Assembly: GCA_036377595.1 (NCBI GenBank) | Contig: DASUYB010000113.1 | Location: 1 to 64,000 of the forward strand | DNA length: 64,000 bases | Reading direction: 5' to 3' | Source: Longimicrobium sp. | GTDB taxonomy: Bacteria > Gemmatimonadota > Gemmatimonadetes > Longimicrobiales > Longimicrobiaceae | Shown here: positions 44,361 to 53,753 of the stretch, piece by piece | How positions within the stretch are numbered: position 1 is the first letter of the stretch | How the letters are laid out: every line of letters begins with the position of its first letter | Program-made: the position numbers and the translations under genes | Notes under the pieces: generated by a model | Told to the model about the DNA's origin: nothing | The model's database searches: none | Seen by the model: the letters and a program-made list of their open reading frames with translations, nothing else

Positions 44361-44536
44361 GCCTCCCGACTCCGGGGCGACTCAACTCCGTCGCCCGAGC
44401 TCCGATCCTTCATCCGGCACTCCCGGCGCTCGCGCCTTTCCATGACGGCACGAACCGCTTTCTCGATCTCCGCGTTCGTGAATCTGCCCTCTTCTGGCGG
44501 CATGATCACGGTTCTCCACGGAAGCTTCCTTGCCAT
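44357..44536 (-). CDS. Small partner of the TIR-like protein
   Basis: 59 residues: WRTVIMPPEEGRFTNAEIEK then AVRAVMERRERR and a Ser/Arg-rich tail. It has one predicted amphipathic helix and no membrane part. Its stop overlaps the TIR-like start. It may be a regulator or antitoxin-like partner. I do not recognise the family. Confidence 0.65.
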   Translation of the reverse strand: MARKLPWRTVIMPPEEGRFTNAEIEKAVRAVMERRERRECRMKDRSSGDGVESPRSREA

Positions 44537-44600
44537 GTCGCCTCCTCGTTCAGCGTCTGCAATCCAACCTCGCCACGAAGTGTGCAACGCGGAGAGATCG

Positions 44601-45503
44601 TCACTTCCCATCCGTTCCGCGCTCGAGGCGTTCCTGGAGCCGGGCTGCCCGCTCGCGGAGCATCTCCAGGCTTTCGTCGCGCTGCTCCGGCGAGCCCATG
44701 CACCCCAGCTCTGCGAAGATCGCGTGGACGAACTCGCCGAAGGTGATGGTGAGCCCGTCCTCGAGGATCGCGTTTCCGCCGAGCGGTCCTCCGTCGCGGA
44801 AGGCGATCCCGGGATCGTAGCGGAGGGGATAGTGCGCCAGCTCGTTCACGGGCGTGAGCTCGATGGCGATCCCTCCCTCGAAGGTCTCGGGATCGACCTC
44901 GGGGTGGGCGGCGAAGTAGCCGGGGTGCGGTTCCGTCCACCGGCCCCATCCCTGGAATCCGCGGTAGACGTGGTACGGCCCCACCCATCGCCCGTTCCGC
45001 CTGCCCGGAAGGATGCGGCGGCACACCGGCTGGCCGGTGATGGGGTCGTCGCCGGTGGCGTCCACGATCTTCGGCGGCGGCGTCTCGCCGATCAGCGCGT
45101 GCAGCGCATCGACGGCGGCGTCGTGCTCGCCGGCCTCGTCCTCGTCCACGAACCGCAGCGGCTCGTCGGGATTCTCCGGGTCGGCCTCGTACTCCGTCAG
45201 CCAGGCTTCGTTGTGCACCTCCAGATGGCGCATGCCGTCGTCGTCCTCGTCCTCGGGCTCGCGCTCCGCCTCGGCCAGGAACGCGGGCAGGTCGCAGGAG
45301 AGCATCCCCGACAGGTTCTCGATCCCCTCCACGCCGCGGAGGAGGGAGAACAGGTCGCCCATCGTGTAGTCGGGGTCGATCGCGTCGAGGAGGCAGTGCC
45401 AGAAGCACAGTAGCTCGAAGACGCCGGTGGGCACCACGAGATCCTGTCCGGCGTCGTGCCGCGCGACGATCCCGTCCTTCGTCAGCTCGATGGAGACGCT
45501 CAT
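44601..45503 (-). CDS. Unrecognised acidic protein, paralogue of the next gene (copy 2)
   Basis: 300 residues, soluble and strongly acidic. Blocks shared with 45500-46420: SIELTKDG, WHCLLDAIDPDYTMGDLFSL, NPDEPLRF, GFQGWGRWTEPHPGYFAAHP, PVNELAHYPLRYDPGIAF and LTITFGEFVHAIFAELG. The ATGA overlap with the upstream copy. Function unknown. Tandem acidic paralogues next to an accessory gene recall immunity proteins, but this is only context. Confidence 0.8.
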   Translation of the reverse strand: MSVSIELTKDGIVARHDAGQDLVVPTGVFELLCFWHCLLDAIDPDYTMGDLFSLLRGVEGIENLSGMLSCDLPAFLAEAEREPEDEDDDGMRHLEVHNEAWLTEYEADPENPDEPLRFVDEDEAGEHDAAVDALHALIGETPPPKIVDATGDDPITGQPVCRRILPGRRNGRWVGPYHVYRGFQGWGRWTEPHPGYFAAHPEVDPETFEGGIAIELTPVNELAHYPLRYDPGIAFRDGGPLGGNAILEDGLTITFGEFVHAIFAELGCMGSPEQRDESLEMLRERAARLQERLERGTDGK

Positions 45504-46420
45504 CCGCACCATCCCGCGTCCAGGTCGCCCAGCTTGCGCGCGATCTCCTCCATGATCTCGGCGGCGCGCTGCTCGACGGCTTCGCGGAACGCGTCGCGGG
45601 TACGCGGGTCGCCGGCCAGGCCCAGCACGCCGAAGACCGCGTGCACCAGCTCGCCGAAGGTGATGGTGATGCGCTCGCGGAAGACCGCGCCGTCGCGTCG
45701 CTCGTCGCCGAAGGCGATCTCCGGGTTGTAGCGCAGCGGGCGGTGGGCCAGCTCGTTCACCGGCACCAGCGCGAGCGCGAAGCCGTGGACGCACTTCGCG
45801 GGATCGAGCCGCGGATGCGCCGCGAGGTAGCCGGGGAACGGCTCGCGCCACCGCCCCACGCCGTGGAAGCCGCGGTGGATGTGGAACGGCCCGCACCACG
45901 TCCCGTTGCGCGAGCCCGGCACGAAGCGGCGCGTCAACGGCTTGCCGGGGAACGGATCGCCGGGGTCGAAGAACTCCTCCGTGGCGCGCAGCGGCCGCGG
46001 CTGCCCGCCGATCAGCTCGTGGAGCGCGCGCATCATCGCCTCGTGCTCCTCGGCCGCGGCGCCTTCCAGGTACCGCGATGGCTCGTCCGGGTTGCGCGGG
46101 TCTTCCTCGTACCCGGCGGGGATGGGCTCGTTGAAGACTTCGAGGTAGTCCGGGCCGTCGTCGTCGGCCGTGGGTGCGAGCTGGCCCTCGTCCAGGAACG
46201 ACGGCACGTCGCAGCCGAGCAGCGCGGGGAGGAGCTCGGCGTTCCGCAGACGGCGCAGGAGCGCCAGCAGGTCACCCAGCGTGTATTCGGGATCGATGTC
46301 CCCGACGATCCAGTGCCAGAGCTGGAGGAGGTCGAGACCCGTCTCGGGAACGAGGTATCCCGTGCGGCCGTCCACCTCCGCCCGCAGTCCATGCTTCGTG
46401 AGCTCGATCGAGTTGAACAT
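45500..46420 (-). CDS. Unrecognised acidic protein, paralogue (copy 1)
   Basis: 306 residues, soluble. It has the same block order as its neighbour: SIELTKHG, WHWIVGDIDPEYTLGDLLAL, NPDEPSRY, GFHGVGRWREPFPGYLAAHP, PVNELAHRPLRYNPEIAF and ITITFGELVHAVFGVLG. GAAGGAG precedes ATG 46420, giving this gene its own strong ribosome site and probably the head of a short accessory transcript. Confidence 0.8.
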   Translation of the reverse strand: MFNSIELTKHGLRAEVDGRTGYLVPETGLDLLQLWHWIVGDIDPEYTLGDLLALLRRLRNAELLPALLGCDVPSFLDEGQLAPTADDDGPDYLEVFNEPIPAGYEEDPRNPDEPSRYLEGAAAEEHEAMMRALHELIGGQPRPLRATEEFFDPGDPFPGKPLTRRFVPGSRNGTWCGPFHIHRGFHGVGRWREPFPGYLAAHPRLDPAKCVHGFALALVPVNELAHRPLRYNPEIAFGDERRDGAVFRERITITFGELVHAVFGVLGLAGDPRTRDAFREAVEQRAAEIMEEIARKLGDLDAGWCG

Positions 46421-46766
46421 GCGCACTCCTTCGATCTCATGAATGGAGAGCAGGACCCGATCGGGACCTGCTCGATGTGTCGGTGAGGGGATGAAAGATG
46501 GACGAAACGCACCCGCTGGCAAGGACATTGAGAACACCCGCGTCACGCTTGGATCGAAGACGCTTCCTGGCTGAAAGAGAGCTTGTCGTGTGGGGCTCGA
46601 AAGGAACGGCTCAGCACGCCGCTGCCGTTGTGGCAGCCGCGCGGGGCGGGAGATCAGCGGAATGGTGATGGATCGAAAGGAAACCGGTGCCGCCGCTCGT
46701 GGCGAGCGTTACGGCCCGAATCGGCTGGAGACTGGTCGACGAAGCACCAGCGATGGGCTGGCGGGA
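46421..46766. other. Intergenic boundary region
   Basis: 346 bases with no convincing gene. It separates the accessory genes from the chemosensory membrane protein ending at 46767 and probably holds the accessory promoter. Confidence 0.45.
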
Positions 46767-47318
46767 TCAGCCGTCGAGCTTCTCGGCGGAGAGCGCGATG
46801 GGGATCGCCGCGGGGAGGTAGTAGACGCGGTAGCGGGCGCCGCCGCGGAAGTAGCCCAGCGATTCGGCGTCCTGGAAGCGGAAGGTGAACTTCCGGAAGA
46901 GGCCGCGCCGCAGCTCGAGGTTGCGGACGGGGTGGGGACCTCCGTGCCAGACCTGCTTGTCGACGACGCGCGCCACGCCTTCCACCGAGCGGATGGCACC
47001 GCGGTGGTAGCGCCGCGTGCTCCAGAGGGCGGAGCCCGCCGCGATGGCGAACATCACCACGAGCAGCGCCGCCGCGATCCCCAGCCCCTGCCCACCGCTC
47101 GGCGTGAGCCGGGCCGGATCCCACCCCGCCCGGCCGAGCTCGACGACGGCGCCGGCCACCAGGATCAGGGCGAACCAGGCGCCGAACCAGCGCAGCGCCT
47201 GGAGCCCCTGCGTCCGCATCGTCGCCGCGTTGTGCTCGGCGAGCTGGCGCTGGGGCTCGCTCAGGTAGCCGCGCCGGTCGTGCGCGAGGTCGTTCTCGTC
47301 GAAGCGCAGGGTGTACAT
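46767..47318 (-). CDS. Two-TM membrane protein downstream of mglA
   Basis: 183 residues. A cytoplasmic N-terminus, two hydrophobic segments (about 42-62 and 80-100), then a C-terminal soluble beta-rich domain with SVEGVARVVDKQVWHGGPHP and YRVYYLPAAIPIALS. Family not recognised. 53 bases after mglA, likely cotranscribed. Confidence 0.75.
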   Translation of the reverse strand: MYTLRFDENDLAHDRRGYLSEPQRQLAEHNAATMRTQGLQALRWFGAWFALILVAGAVVELGRAGWDPARLTPSGGQGLGIAAALLVVMFAIAAGSALWSTRRYHRGAIRSVEGVARVVDKQVWHGGPHPVRNLELRRGLFRKFTFRFQDAESLGYFRGGARYRVYYLPAAIPIALSAEKLDG

Positions 47319-47371
47319 CGCCGCGTCCGCCCGTCGGGAGGGAAGCACGATGCCCGGGGAGAGACGGCCGG

Positions 47372-47983
47372 CTACGTGGCCGCGGTGACGCCGCGGCCGA
47401 AGCGCTGCGAGAGGCGGCGCAGCACCTGCTCGCTGATCCCCCGCAGCGTGTCGAACACGCCGGCGCCGGCCAGCGCGCGCGCCTCGTAGCGCGGCAGGTC
47501 GCGGTAGTTCAGCAGGTCGTCCATCTCCTCCACGCTCATCACGTCGGGGAGGTCGCGCTTGTTGTACTGCAGGACGATGGGAATCTGCCGCGGGTCGACG
47601 CCCTGCTCCAGCAGGTTCACCTGCAGGTTGCGGAAGCTCTCGATGTTCTCCTCGGCCTGCGCGCGCTGGCTGTCGGCCACGAAGACCACGCCGTCGGCGC
47701 CCTGCAGGACGAGCTTGCGGGTGGCGTCGTAGTAGACCTGGCCGGGAACGGTGTAGAGCTGGAACCGCGTCTGGAAGCCGGAGATGGTTCCCAGGTCCAG
47801 CGGCAGGAAATCGAAGAAGAGCGTGCGGTCGGTCTCGGTGGCGAGCGAAACCATCCGCCCGCGCCGGTCCTCGGGCACCTGGCCGTAGATGTACTGCAGG
47901 TTGGTGGTCTTCCCCGAGCGCCCCGGACCGTAGTACACGATCTTCGAGGTGATCTCGCGGGTGGAGTAGTTGACCAGGGACAT
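47372..47983 (-). CDS. mglA: MglA-type small GTPase
   Basis: 203 residues of the bacterial Ras-like polarity GTPase. P-loop YYGPGRSGKTTNLQYIY, switch region SLATETDRTLFFDFLP, LYTVPGQVYYDATRKLVLQG, and the guanine motif NKRD. In Myxococcus MglA-GTP marks the leading pole and directs type IV pili and gliding machinery; MglB roadblock proteins are its GAP. Three roadblock-domain genes lie directly upstream. Confidence 0.96.
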   Translation of the reverse strand: MSLVNYSTREITSKIVYYGPGRSGKTTNLQYIYGQVPEDRRGRMVSLATETDRTLFFDFLPLDLGTISGFQTRFQLYTVPGQVYYDATRKLVLQGADGVVFVADSQRAQAEENIESFRNLQVNLLEQGVDPRQIPIVLQYNKRDLPDVMSVEEMDDLLNYRDLPRYEARALAGAGVFDTLRGISEQVLRRLSQRFGRGVTAAT

Positions 47984-48038
47984 TCGCTCTTCCGCTTCCC
48001 TTCAATATCCGCCGTGCGTTGCGATGCGCCGTACCAAT

Positions 48039-48548
48039 CTACACGCCCGGCCCGGCGGCGGCGCCCTCCGCCTCACCGCCGAAGATGGTTTCCAGCCCCG
48101 CCTCGAGGTCGCGCTCGAACGAGCGGGCGTCGGCCGTGGGCCGCGTCTGGCTCCAACCGGGGAGCGCGGCCACCTCGCGCACGAACTCGTCGAAGAACAC
48201 CTGCACCAGCCCGATGGACGAGTCGTCGCCGAACACGGCGATGGCGATCAGGTCCTCGGCCGGCGTTCGGAACGGGCCGATGAACACCTGCGCCTGGGCA
48301 CCGCCCTGGTGCAGGTGGCGGAACCCGCCCTCACCCAGCATCACCGCCAGCGCGTGGGAGGAGGCGTGGATGCCGGCGCCCAGCGCGGCCACCCCCATCA
48401 CGTCCAGCGCCCGCGCGAAGCCGCGCTGCGCCAGCACCTGGCCGCTCTCGTTGATCAGGAGCACCAGGCGCAGCGCCGCCTCGCGCGCGAAGCGCTCCAC
48501 CGGCGGTGAGAGCGCGCCGACGAACTGCGCGAGGTCGGCGCGCCTCAT
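48039..48548 (-). CDS. Roadblock/LC7 protein (MglB-like) 1
   Basis: 169 residues. The roadblock core LRLVLLINESGQVLAQRGFA, VMGVAALGAGIHASSHALAV and FIGPFRTPAEDLIAIAVFGD is followed by a helical C-terminus with an acidic end. Precedes mglA by 55 bases. Candidate GAP or polarity partner. ATGA overlap with the upstream roadblock gene. Confidence 0.88.
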   Translation of the reverse strand: MRRADLAQFVGALSPPVERFAREAALRLVLLINESGQVLAQRGFARALDVMGVAALGAGIHASSHALAVMLGEGGFRHLHQGGAQAQVFIGPFRTPAEDLIAIAVFGDDSSIGLVQVFFDEFVREVAALPGWSQTRPTADARSFERDLEAGLETIFGGEAEGAAAGPGV

Positions 48549-48898
48549 CCCAGCGCCTCGACGACCTTCGCCGCCTCCAGGCGCACCATCCCCACGTTCA
48601 CCCACCCCTCGGCGATGACCACGAGGAGGAGGTCGCCCAGCTGCGGCGGGGCGGCGGCGAAGAGGAGCCCCTCGTCGGCCTCCACCTGCACGAACTGCGC
48701 GTGGCCGAACTCGGCGCCCCGTACGGAGCGGGCGGCGCGGCGGAAGATGGAGGCCACGAGCGCGGCCACCGCCTGGCCGGGGACGCCCACCATCAGGTCT
48801 TCCTCCACGATCAGCCCGTCCTCGAGCGCCACCACCATGCTGCCGCGGACGCCGGAGACGCGGTTGACCCGGTCGAGCAGCTCGGCGTAGGCGCTCAC
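48545..48898 (-). CDS. Roadblock/LC7 protein (MglB-like) 2
   Basis: 117 residues. Core VRGSMVVALEDGLIVEEDLM, QAVAALVASIFRRAARSVR and FAAAPPQLGDLLLVVIAEGW. The minimal size is that of a plain roadblock dimeriser. GTG start overlapping the upstream stop; overlaps the next roadblock gene by four bases. Confidence 0.88.
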   Translation of the reverse strand: MSAYAELLDRVNRVSGVRGSMVVALEDGLIVEEDLMVGVPGQAVAALVASIFRRAARSVRGAEFGHAQFVQVEADEGLLFAAAPPQLGDLLLVVIAEGWVNVGMVRLEAAKVVEALG

Positions 48899-49836
48899 CG
48901 GGCGCCTCCGCCCAGGAAGCGCGCCGCGGCCTCGCGCGCGCGGGCGGCCACGCGCAGCACCCATCCCATCGGCACCTCGCGGCGCCCGGCCACGGCCACC
49001 ATCCCGCCGTCGGGGGTGGGGGAGAGGCGGACGACGACTTCGGCCGTCTCCACCAGGATCCCCTTCCATTCCCCCAGCTTGAGATGCCGCACGGCGCGCT
49101 GCGCCTCGTCGCTGGCGGGGGAGAGGATGGCGGCGATCTCGGGCCCGCGGTCGCGCCCGCCCACGTGCATCTCGCCGGCGACGACGAACCCCTGCGCGTC
49201 GAGCATCACCGCGCCCACGATCCCCCGCTCACCGCCGAGCGCATGGAGATCGCGCTGGAGGAGATCGAACTCGTGCGCCTCCCCGCTCGCCGCCGTCCCA
49301 TCCGCCGACGGGGTCGCCGCGACCGTCTCCGGCGCCACGGGAGTCGGGGGAGACGGGGCGCCGCTTGCCGCCGCGCCCGCCGCAATCCTGCCGGGGGCCG
49401 GTCCTCCGCGCCGTCCTCGCAACCCGCGCCGCGCCTCGAGGATCCGCTCCAGCGCGTCGCGGACCTCGGCGTCGTCGAACTGGCTCTCCAGCGCACGCTC
49501 CAGGTGGCGCTCGGCTTCATCGAGCTCGCCCCGCTCGAGGCAGAGGAAGCCGATCTGGCGCCGCGCGTCGTGGTGCTCGGGGGCCAGCGCCAGCGCGATG
49601 TCCCACTCGTCGAAGGCGCGGACGGCGTCGCCGGCGTCCTGGTAGAGGAGGCCGAGGAGGTAGTGCGCCTCCACGTCGTGGGGATGGCGCTCCAGCCCGC
49701 GCAGCACCAGCCGCATCGCCGCGTCGGCCTTGCCCAGCGAGCGGTAGTGCTCCGCGAGCGGGAGGAAGGCCGGGCTGCCGGGGTCGGCGGCCACCTCGTC
49801 GCTCCACTGGCGCACCTGCTGGGGGGTGGCGCTCAT
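48895..49836 (-). CDS. TPR-roadblock fusion protein
   Basis: 313 residues. About three TPRs (LAEHYRSLGKADAAMRLVLR, LGLLYQDAGDAVRAFDEWDI), a Pro/Ala linker, then a roadblock domain (LHALGGERGIVGAVMLDAQG, MHVGGRDRGPEIAAIL). It could tie MglA-type partners to the TPR scaffold. ATGA overlap with the upstream PATAN gene. Confidence 0.88.
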   Translation of the reverse strand: MSATPQQVRQWSDEVAADPGSPAFLPLAEHYRSLGKADAAMRLVLRGLERHPHDVEAHYLLGLLYQDAGDAVRAFDEWDIALALAPEHHDARRQIGFLCLERGELDEAERHLERALESQFDDAEVRDALERILEARRGLRGRRGGPAPGRIAAGAAASGAPSPPTPVAPETVAATPSADGTAASGEAHEFDLLQRDLHALGGERGIVGAVMLDAQGFVVAGEMHVGGRDRGPEIAAILSPASDEAQRAVRHLKLGEWKGILVETAEVVVRLSPTPDGGMVAVAGRREVPMGWVLRVAARAREAAARFLGGGAR

Positions 49837-50972
49837 CCCGCCTCCTCGCCCATGGTGGACAGCAGCGCGTCGGCGGCGGCGATGGCGGTCTGCGCCTTCT
49901 CGCGGCGCTCGGCGTCGCCGTCCTCCAGGCGCAGGTACGTGGCCCAGGCGTCGCGGGCGCGGTGCATGTCGCCGGTGTGCGCGGCCGCGAAGCCCAACTC
50001 GTAGTGCGTCAGCGCCGCCAGCGGGTCCAGCGCCGCCGCGCGGGCCAGCGAGGCGACGGCCTCTCCCCAGCGCCCCAGCTTGCGCTGCGCCTGCGCCAGG
50101 AGGAGCCAGATCTCCGGGTGGCCGGCGTGCGCGTGCGACAGCTCGTCGAGCAGGCGGCGGGCGCGGTCGGCGTGGCCGTCGCTCAGCGCCAGCTTGGCCT
50201 CGCCCAGCGCGTCGCGCAGCGGGCGCTCCATCGCCGGGCCGGCCGTCTCCTCCGCGCGCTCCTCCAGGATCTCCACGATCCCCGTGGTCACCAGCCCGTA
50301 GACGATCTTGGCGATCTCGAACTCCGCGCGGCCCAGCGACGCGGCGATCTCCTTGAGCGTGCGCTCGCCGTCGATCTCCGCCAGCACCTCCCACTCCGAG
50401 GGGTGGAGATCGAGGGTGGGGCCTTCGGGAGAGTCGGAGACGAGCGCGGGGATGACCTCCACGCTGGGGATCTTGCTCTCAAGCGTGCTCCACTCGTCCA
50501 CCCGCCGCGCCGCCTCCATCAGCAGGCTCTCGGTCGGCACGCGCACGAAGATGGCGCCGTTCTGGCCGGCCGGGCCCTCCTCGAAGCGGAAGTAGCCGTC
50601 CTTCCACTGGATCAGGGCGTAGACGGCCTCCTCGATCTGGAAGCGCAGCTGGCGGCGGACGTCCTGCACGCCCAGCACGCCCATCTCCACCAGGATCTCG
50701 CCCAGGGGGCGGCCCGGCTGCCGCGACTGGATCTCGCGCGCGGCGTCGATGTGCCGCTCCGTCGCTTTACCCGCGCGGACGAGGAGATGGCCGATGCGCT
50801 CGTGCGGCTCGCCCAGCTCGGCGCCGGTCACGCCGCCGCGGTCGAAGCGCACCACGGCCGGGCGGCGGCGCCCCTCCTGGGTGATGGTGAGCACGCCGGT
50901 CTTGCGCGACAGGTCCAGCAGCTGGAACACGTCGCTCAGCGCGAGCTCGCGAAGCGGGCCTTCGATCGCCAT
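49833..50972 (-). CDS. DUF4388 (PATAN) protein with short TPR tail
   Basis: 379 residues. PATAN domain (LSDVFQLLDLSRKTGVLTIT, VVRFDRGGVTGAELGEPHER, LGEILVEMGVL) then LAEIDGERTLKEIAASLGRA and two or three TPRs. Paralogue of 40811-42427 with a much shorter TPR part. GGGGGAA ribosome site, 12 bases after the TPR gene. Confidence 0.9.
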   Translation of the reverse strand: MAIEGPLRELALSDVFQLLDLSRKTGVLTITQEGRRRPAVVRFDRGGVTGAELGEPHERIGHLLVRAGKATERHIDAAREIQSRQPGRPLGEILVEMGVLGVQDVRRQLRFQIEEAVYALIQWKDGYFRFEEGPAGQNGAIFVRVPTESLLMEAARRVDEWSTLESKIPSVEVIPALVSDSPEGPTLDLHPSEWEVLAEIDGERTLKEIAASLGRAEFEIAKIVYGLVTTGIVEILEERAEETAGPAMERPLRDALGEAKLALSDGHADRARRLLDELSHAHAGHPEIWLLLAQAQRKLGRWGEAVASLARAAALDPLAALTHYELGFAAAHTGDMHRARDAWATYLRLEDGDAERREKAQTAIAAADALLSTMGEEAG

Positions 50973-50984
50973 CCGTTCCCCCGC

Positions 50985-53753
50985 TCAGTCGGCGCCGGCG
51001 GGCGCCGCCGCGGTGCGGAAGACGCTGGCGAAGTCCAGCGCCGTGTCGATGTTGTCGCGCGCGGGGCCTGCCCACGGGCCGTCGGGGTCCGCCTCCACCG
51101 CCTGCCGCCAGTGCTCGATGGCCTCGCGGAAGCGGCGCTCGGCGGCGGCCACCATCCCCAGGTGGAAGAGCGCGTCGGCGCGATCGGGATCGAAGCGGAG
51201 GATGCGGGTGAAGGCGGTGCGCGCGTCCGCCCGGCGGCCGTCGTCCAGCAGCACCTGGCCGAGGAGGAGGAGCGCGTCGAAGTGGTACGGATCGCCCGCC
51301 AGGAGGTCGACCAGCACGTCCACCGCCTCGCCCAGCCGCCCCCCGGCTCGATAGGAGGACGCGAGCAGGAGCGCGCCCTCGAAGTAGCTCGGCAGCACGT
51401 CGAGCGCGGCCTGCGCCTCGGCCACGGCGTCGTCCGTCCGCCCGCTGTCGAGGTACAGCCGCCCCAGCTCCAGCCGCGCGGCCACGAAGTCGGGGTCGAG
51501 CCTGATGGCCAGCTTGAGCGCGCGCTCCGCGTCGTCCGCCTTCCCCGCGGCGATGGCGGCGCGCCCCAGGTTGCGCAGCAGCCCCGCGTCCTTCGGCGCC
51601 AGCTCCACCGCGCGGGAGAAGACGCGCACCGCCTCCGTCCCCTCGCCCTCGCCCAGCAGCGCCTCGCCCAGGACCTGGAGATTTTCCACGCGGTCGGGGT
51701 CGTGCTCGCGGACCGTCTCCGCCGCCTCGCGCGCGTCGGCGAGTCTCCCCAGCCGAAGGAGCGCGCGGGCGCGGCCGCTCCAGGCGCGCGCGTGGTCGGG
51801 CCCCCATTCGTGCGCCTCGAGCCGGGCGATGGCGCTGTCGAAGCGCTCCAGCGCCTCGCCCTCCAGCCCCTGTCGGAGGAAGATCTGCGCGGTCAGCAGC
51901 GCCGCCTGCACCGGGTCCGCCCCGGCCACGGCCACGCGGCGGACCTCGCCCAGCGCGCGGTCGAGTAGCCCCTTCGACAGGTAGTCCTCCGCCAGCGCGA
52001 ACGCGTCCGCCGCGGCGGGCGGGGTCGCCGGTGCCGCCGCCGCCGCGGGCTGGGGCGCCAGCTCGCTGAAGATCTGGTCGAGCGCCTGGTCGTCGAAGGT
52101 GAAACTCTCCACCCCCGCGTCGCCGCTGATGCGCTCGGCCGCGTCGAGCTCCGGCGCCAGCACCTCGGCGTACTCGAACTGGACGTCGATGGCCAGCTTG
52201 TAGCGCGGCGTGGTGTAGTACGGGTTCAGCTCCAGCGCGCGCTTGGTCTCGCGCAGCGCGCCCTCGAAGTCGCCCAGGTTGCTCAGGACGAAGGAGAGGT
52301 TGTAGCGCGCCTCGGCGTAGTTGGGGTCCGCCTCGACCGAGCGGACGAAGGCGTTGCGCGCCTCCTCGTAGCGCCGCGTCTCCATCAGCACCGCGCCGAT
52401 GCCGTTCCACGCGGCCGCGGCGTCGGGGCTGGCGCGCAGCGCGGCGCGGTAGGCGTCGAGCGCGGCGCCGTGGCGGGCGCGGCGCAGGTACATCAATCCC
52501 CGGTTGCACCACGCGTCCACGAACTCGGGGCGCAGCGACACGGCCTGCGTGAACGCCTCGTCCGCGCCCGCGTCGTCGCCGCGGTGCAGGCGGACCACGC
52601 CCAGGTTGTTCCACGCCAGCGAGTAGCCGGGGTCGCTCTCCAGCGCGCGGCGGTAGCTCGTCTCGGCCGAATCGACGTCGCCCGTCTGGTGCAGGCAGAC
52701 GCCGCGCTCGTTCCACAGCTTGGGGCTCCGCTCGTCCTCCGCCAGGAGACGGTCGTACAGGTCCAGCGCCTGCGACGCCTTCCCCTGGAGGAGGTAGACC
52801 TCGGCCATGGCCTGGCGGACCAGCGCGGGCTCCTCGGCCTGCTCCAGCGCGCGCGCGAACTCGCGCAGCGCCTCGTCGTAGAGCCCCTTCTGCCGGAAGG
52901 CGATCCCCAGGTTGTAGTGCGCCAGCTTCTCGCCCTGCGCCACCTCGGGGCGGCGGACGCGGCCGCCCACCAGCTCCTGGTAGCGCGCGGTGTTGTAGCG
53001 GTCGAGCGAGAGGTTGGCCTGCGCCTTGGCGAAGTGGGGATTGAGCTGCATCGCCGTCCGGCTCTCGGCGCGCGCCCGCTCCATGTCCTGCATGTCGCCG
53101 TAGACGAACGCCAGCACGTGGTGCGCGTCCGCGAGATCGGGATTCAGTTCCACGGCGCGCGTGAGCTCGCGCAGCGCCTCGTCGTTCAGCCCGCGGTTGT
53201 AGTAGAGCTCGCCGACGTAGAAGTGGAGGACGGCGCTGTCGGGGTCGTGGTCGAGCGCGCGCAGGAACCACGTCATGGCCGCCTCGAAGTTCCCCCCCGC
53301 CTTCTCCGCCTGGCCCAGCTGGATCAGGACCCCCAGGTCGTCGGGATCCTGCGCCAGGACGCGCTTGAGCTCGGCGACCGCGCCCGCGTGGTCGCCGGTG
53401 TTCAGGTACGCCGTCGCCAGGCGGGTGCGCGCCTCGGCGTCGGTGGGGTCTTCGCGGAGCCGCTCGCGCAGCTCCGAGATCATCCGGTCGTACCACCCCG
53501 TGGCGAAGTAGGCGATCTCCAGGTTGCGCTGCGCGACCACCATCTTCGGGTCGATGGCGAGGGCGCGCTGGAACTGCTGGATGGCCTCTTCGTAGAGGGC
53601 CTTGTTGAAGTAGAGGACGCCCAGGTTGTTGTGCGCGCCCGCGTCCGCGGCGTCGATGCGCTGCGCGAACCCGCGCAGGATGCGCAGGTCGCGCTCGGAG
53701 TGGGGCGGGCGCGGCTCGTGGGCGGCGGGGGAGAGGTCCTGCAGCTCAGGCAA
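50985..53753 (-). CDS. Large TPR scaffold protein
   Basis: 922 residues, nearly all tetratricopeptide repeats (over 20: NNLGVLYFNKALYEEAIQQF, AWNNLGVVRLHRGDDAGADE and similar), with a linker near 530-600 rich in Ala/Pro. No signal or TM. The apparent start is TTG at 53753, overlapping the cheC stop by eight bases, without a good ribosome site, which suggests coupled translation. Presumed assembly platform of the cluster. Confidence 0.9.
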   Translation of the reverse strand: MPELQDLSPAAHEPRPPHSERDLRILRGFAQRIDAADAGAHNNLGVLYFNKALYEEAIQQFQRALAIDPKMVVAQRNLEIAYFATGWYDRMISELRERLREDPTDAEARTRLATAYLNTGDHAGAVAELKRVLAQDPDDLGVLIQLGQAEKAGGNFEAAMTWFLRALDHDPDSAVLHFYVGELYYNRGLNDEALRELTRAVELNPDLADAHHVLAFVYGDMQDMERARAESRTAMQLNPHFAKAQANLSLDRYNTARYQELVGGRVRRPEVAQGEKLAHYNLGIAFRQKGLYDEALREFARALEQAEEPALVRQAMAEVYLLQGKASQALDLYDRLLAEDERSPKLWNERGVCLHQTGDVDSAETSYRRALESDPGYSLAWNNLGVVRLHRGDDAGADEAFTQAVSLRPEFVDAWCNRGLMYLRRARHGAALDAYRAALRASPDAAAAWNGIGAVLMETRRYEEARNAFVRSVEADPNYAEARYNLSFVLSNLGDFEGALRETKRALELNPYYTTPRYKLAIDVQFEYAEVLAPELDAAERISGDAGVESFTFDDQALDQIFSELAPQPAAAAAPATPPAAADAFALAEDYLSKGLLDRALGEVRRVAVAGADPVQAALLTAQIFLRQGLEGEALERFDSAIARLEAHEWGPDHARAWSGRARALLRLGRLADAREAAETVREHDPDRVENLQVLGEALLGEGEGTEAVRVFSRAVELAPKDAGLLRNLGRAAIAAGKADDAERALKLAIRLDPDFVAARLELGRLYLDSGRTDDAVAEAQAALDVLPSYFEGALLLASSYRAGGRLGEAVDVLVDLLAGDPYHFDALLLLGQVLLDDGRRADARTAFTRILRFDPDRADALFHLGMVAAAERRFREAIEHWRQAVEADPDGPWAGPARDNIDTALDFASVFRTAAAPAGAD

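Noticed and set aside
44601-46420. Calling the acidic paralogues immunity proteins
   Set aside because: No toxin gene adjacent and no recognised immunity fold; only acidity and tandem copies suggested it.
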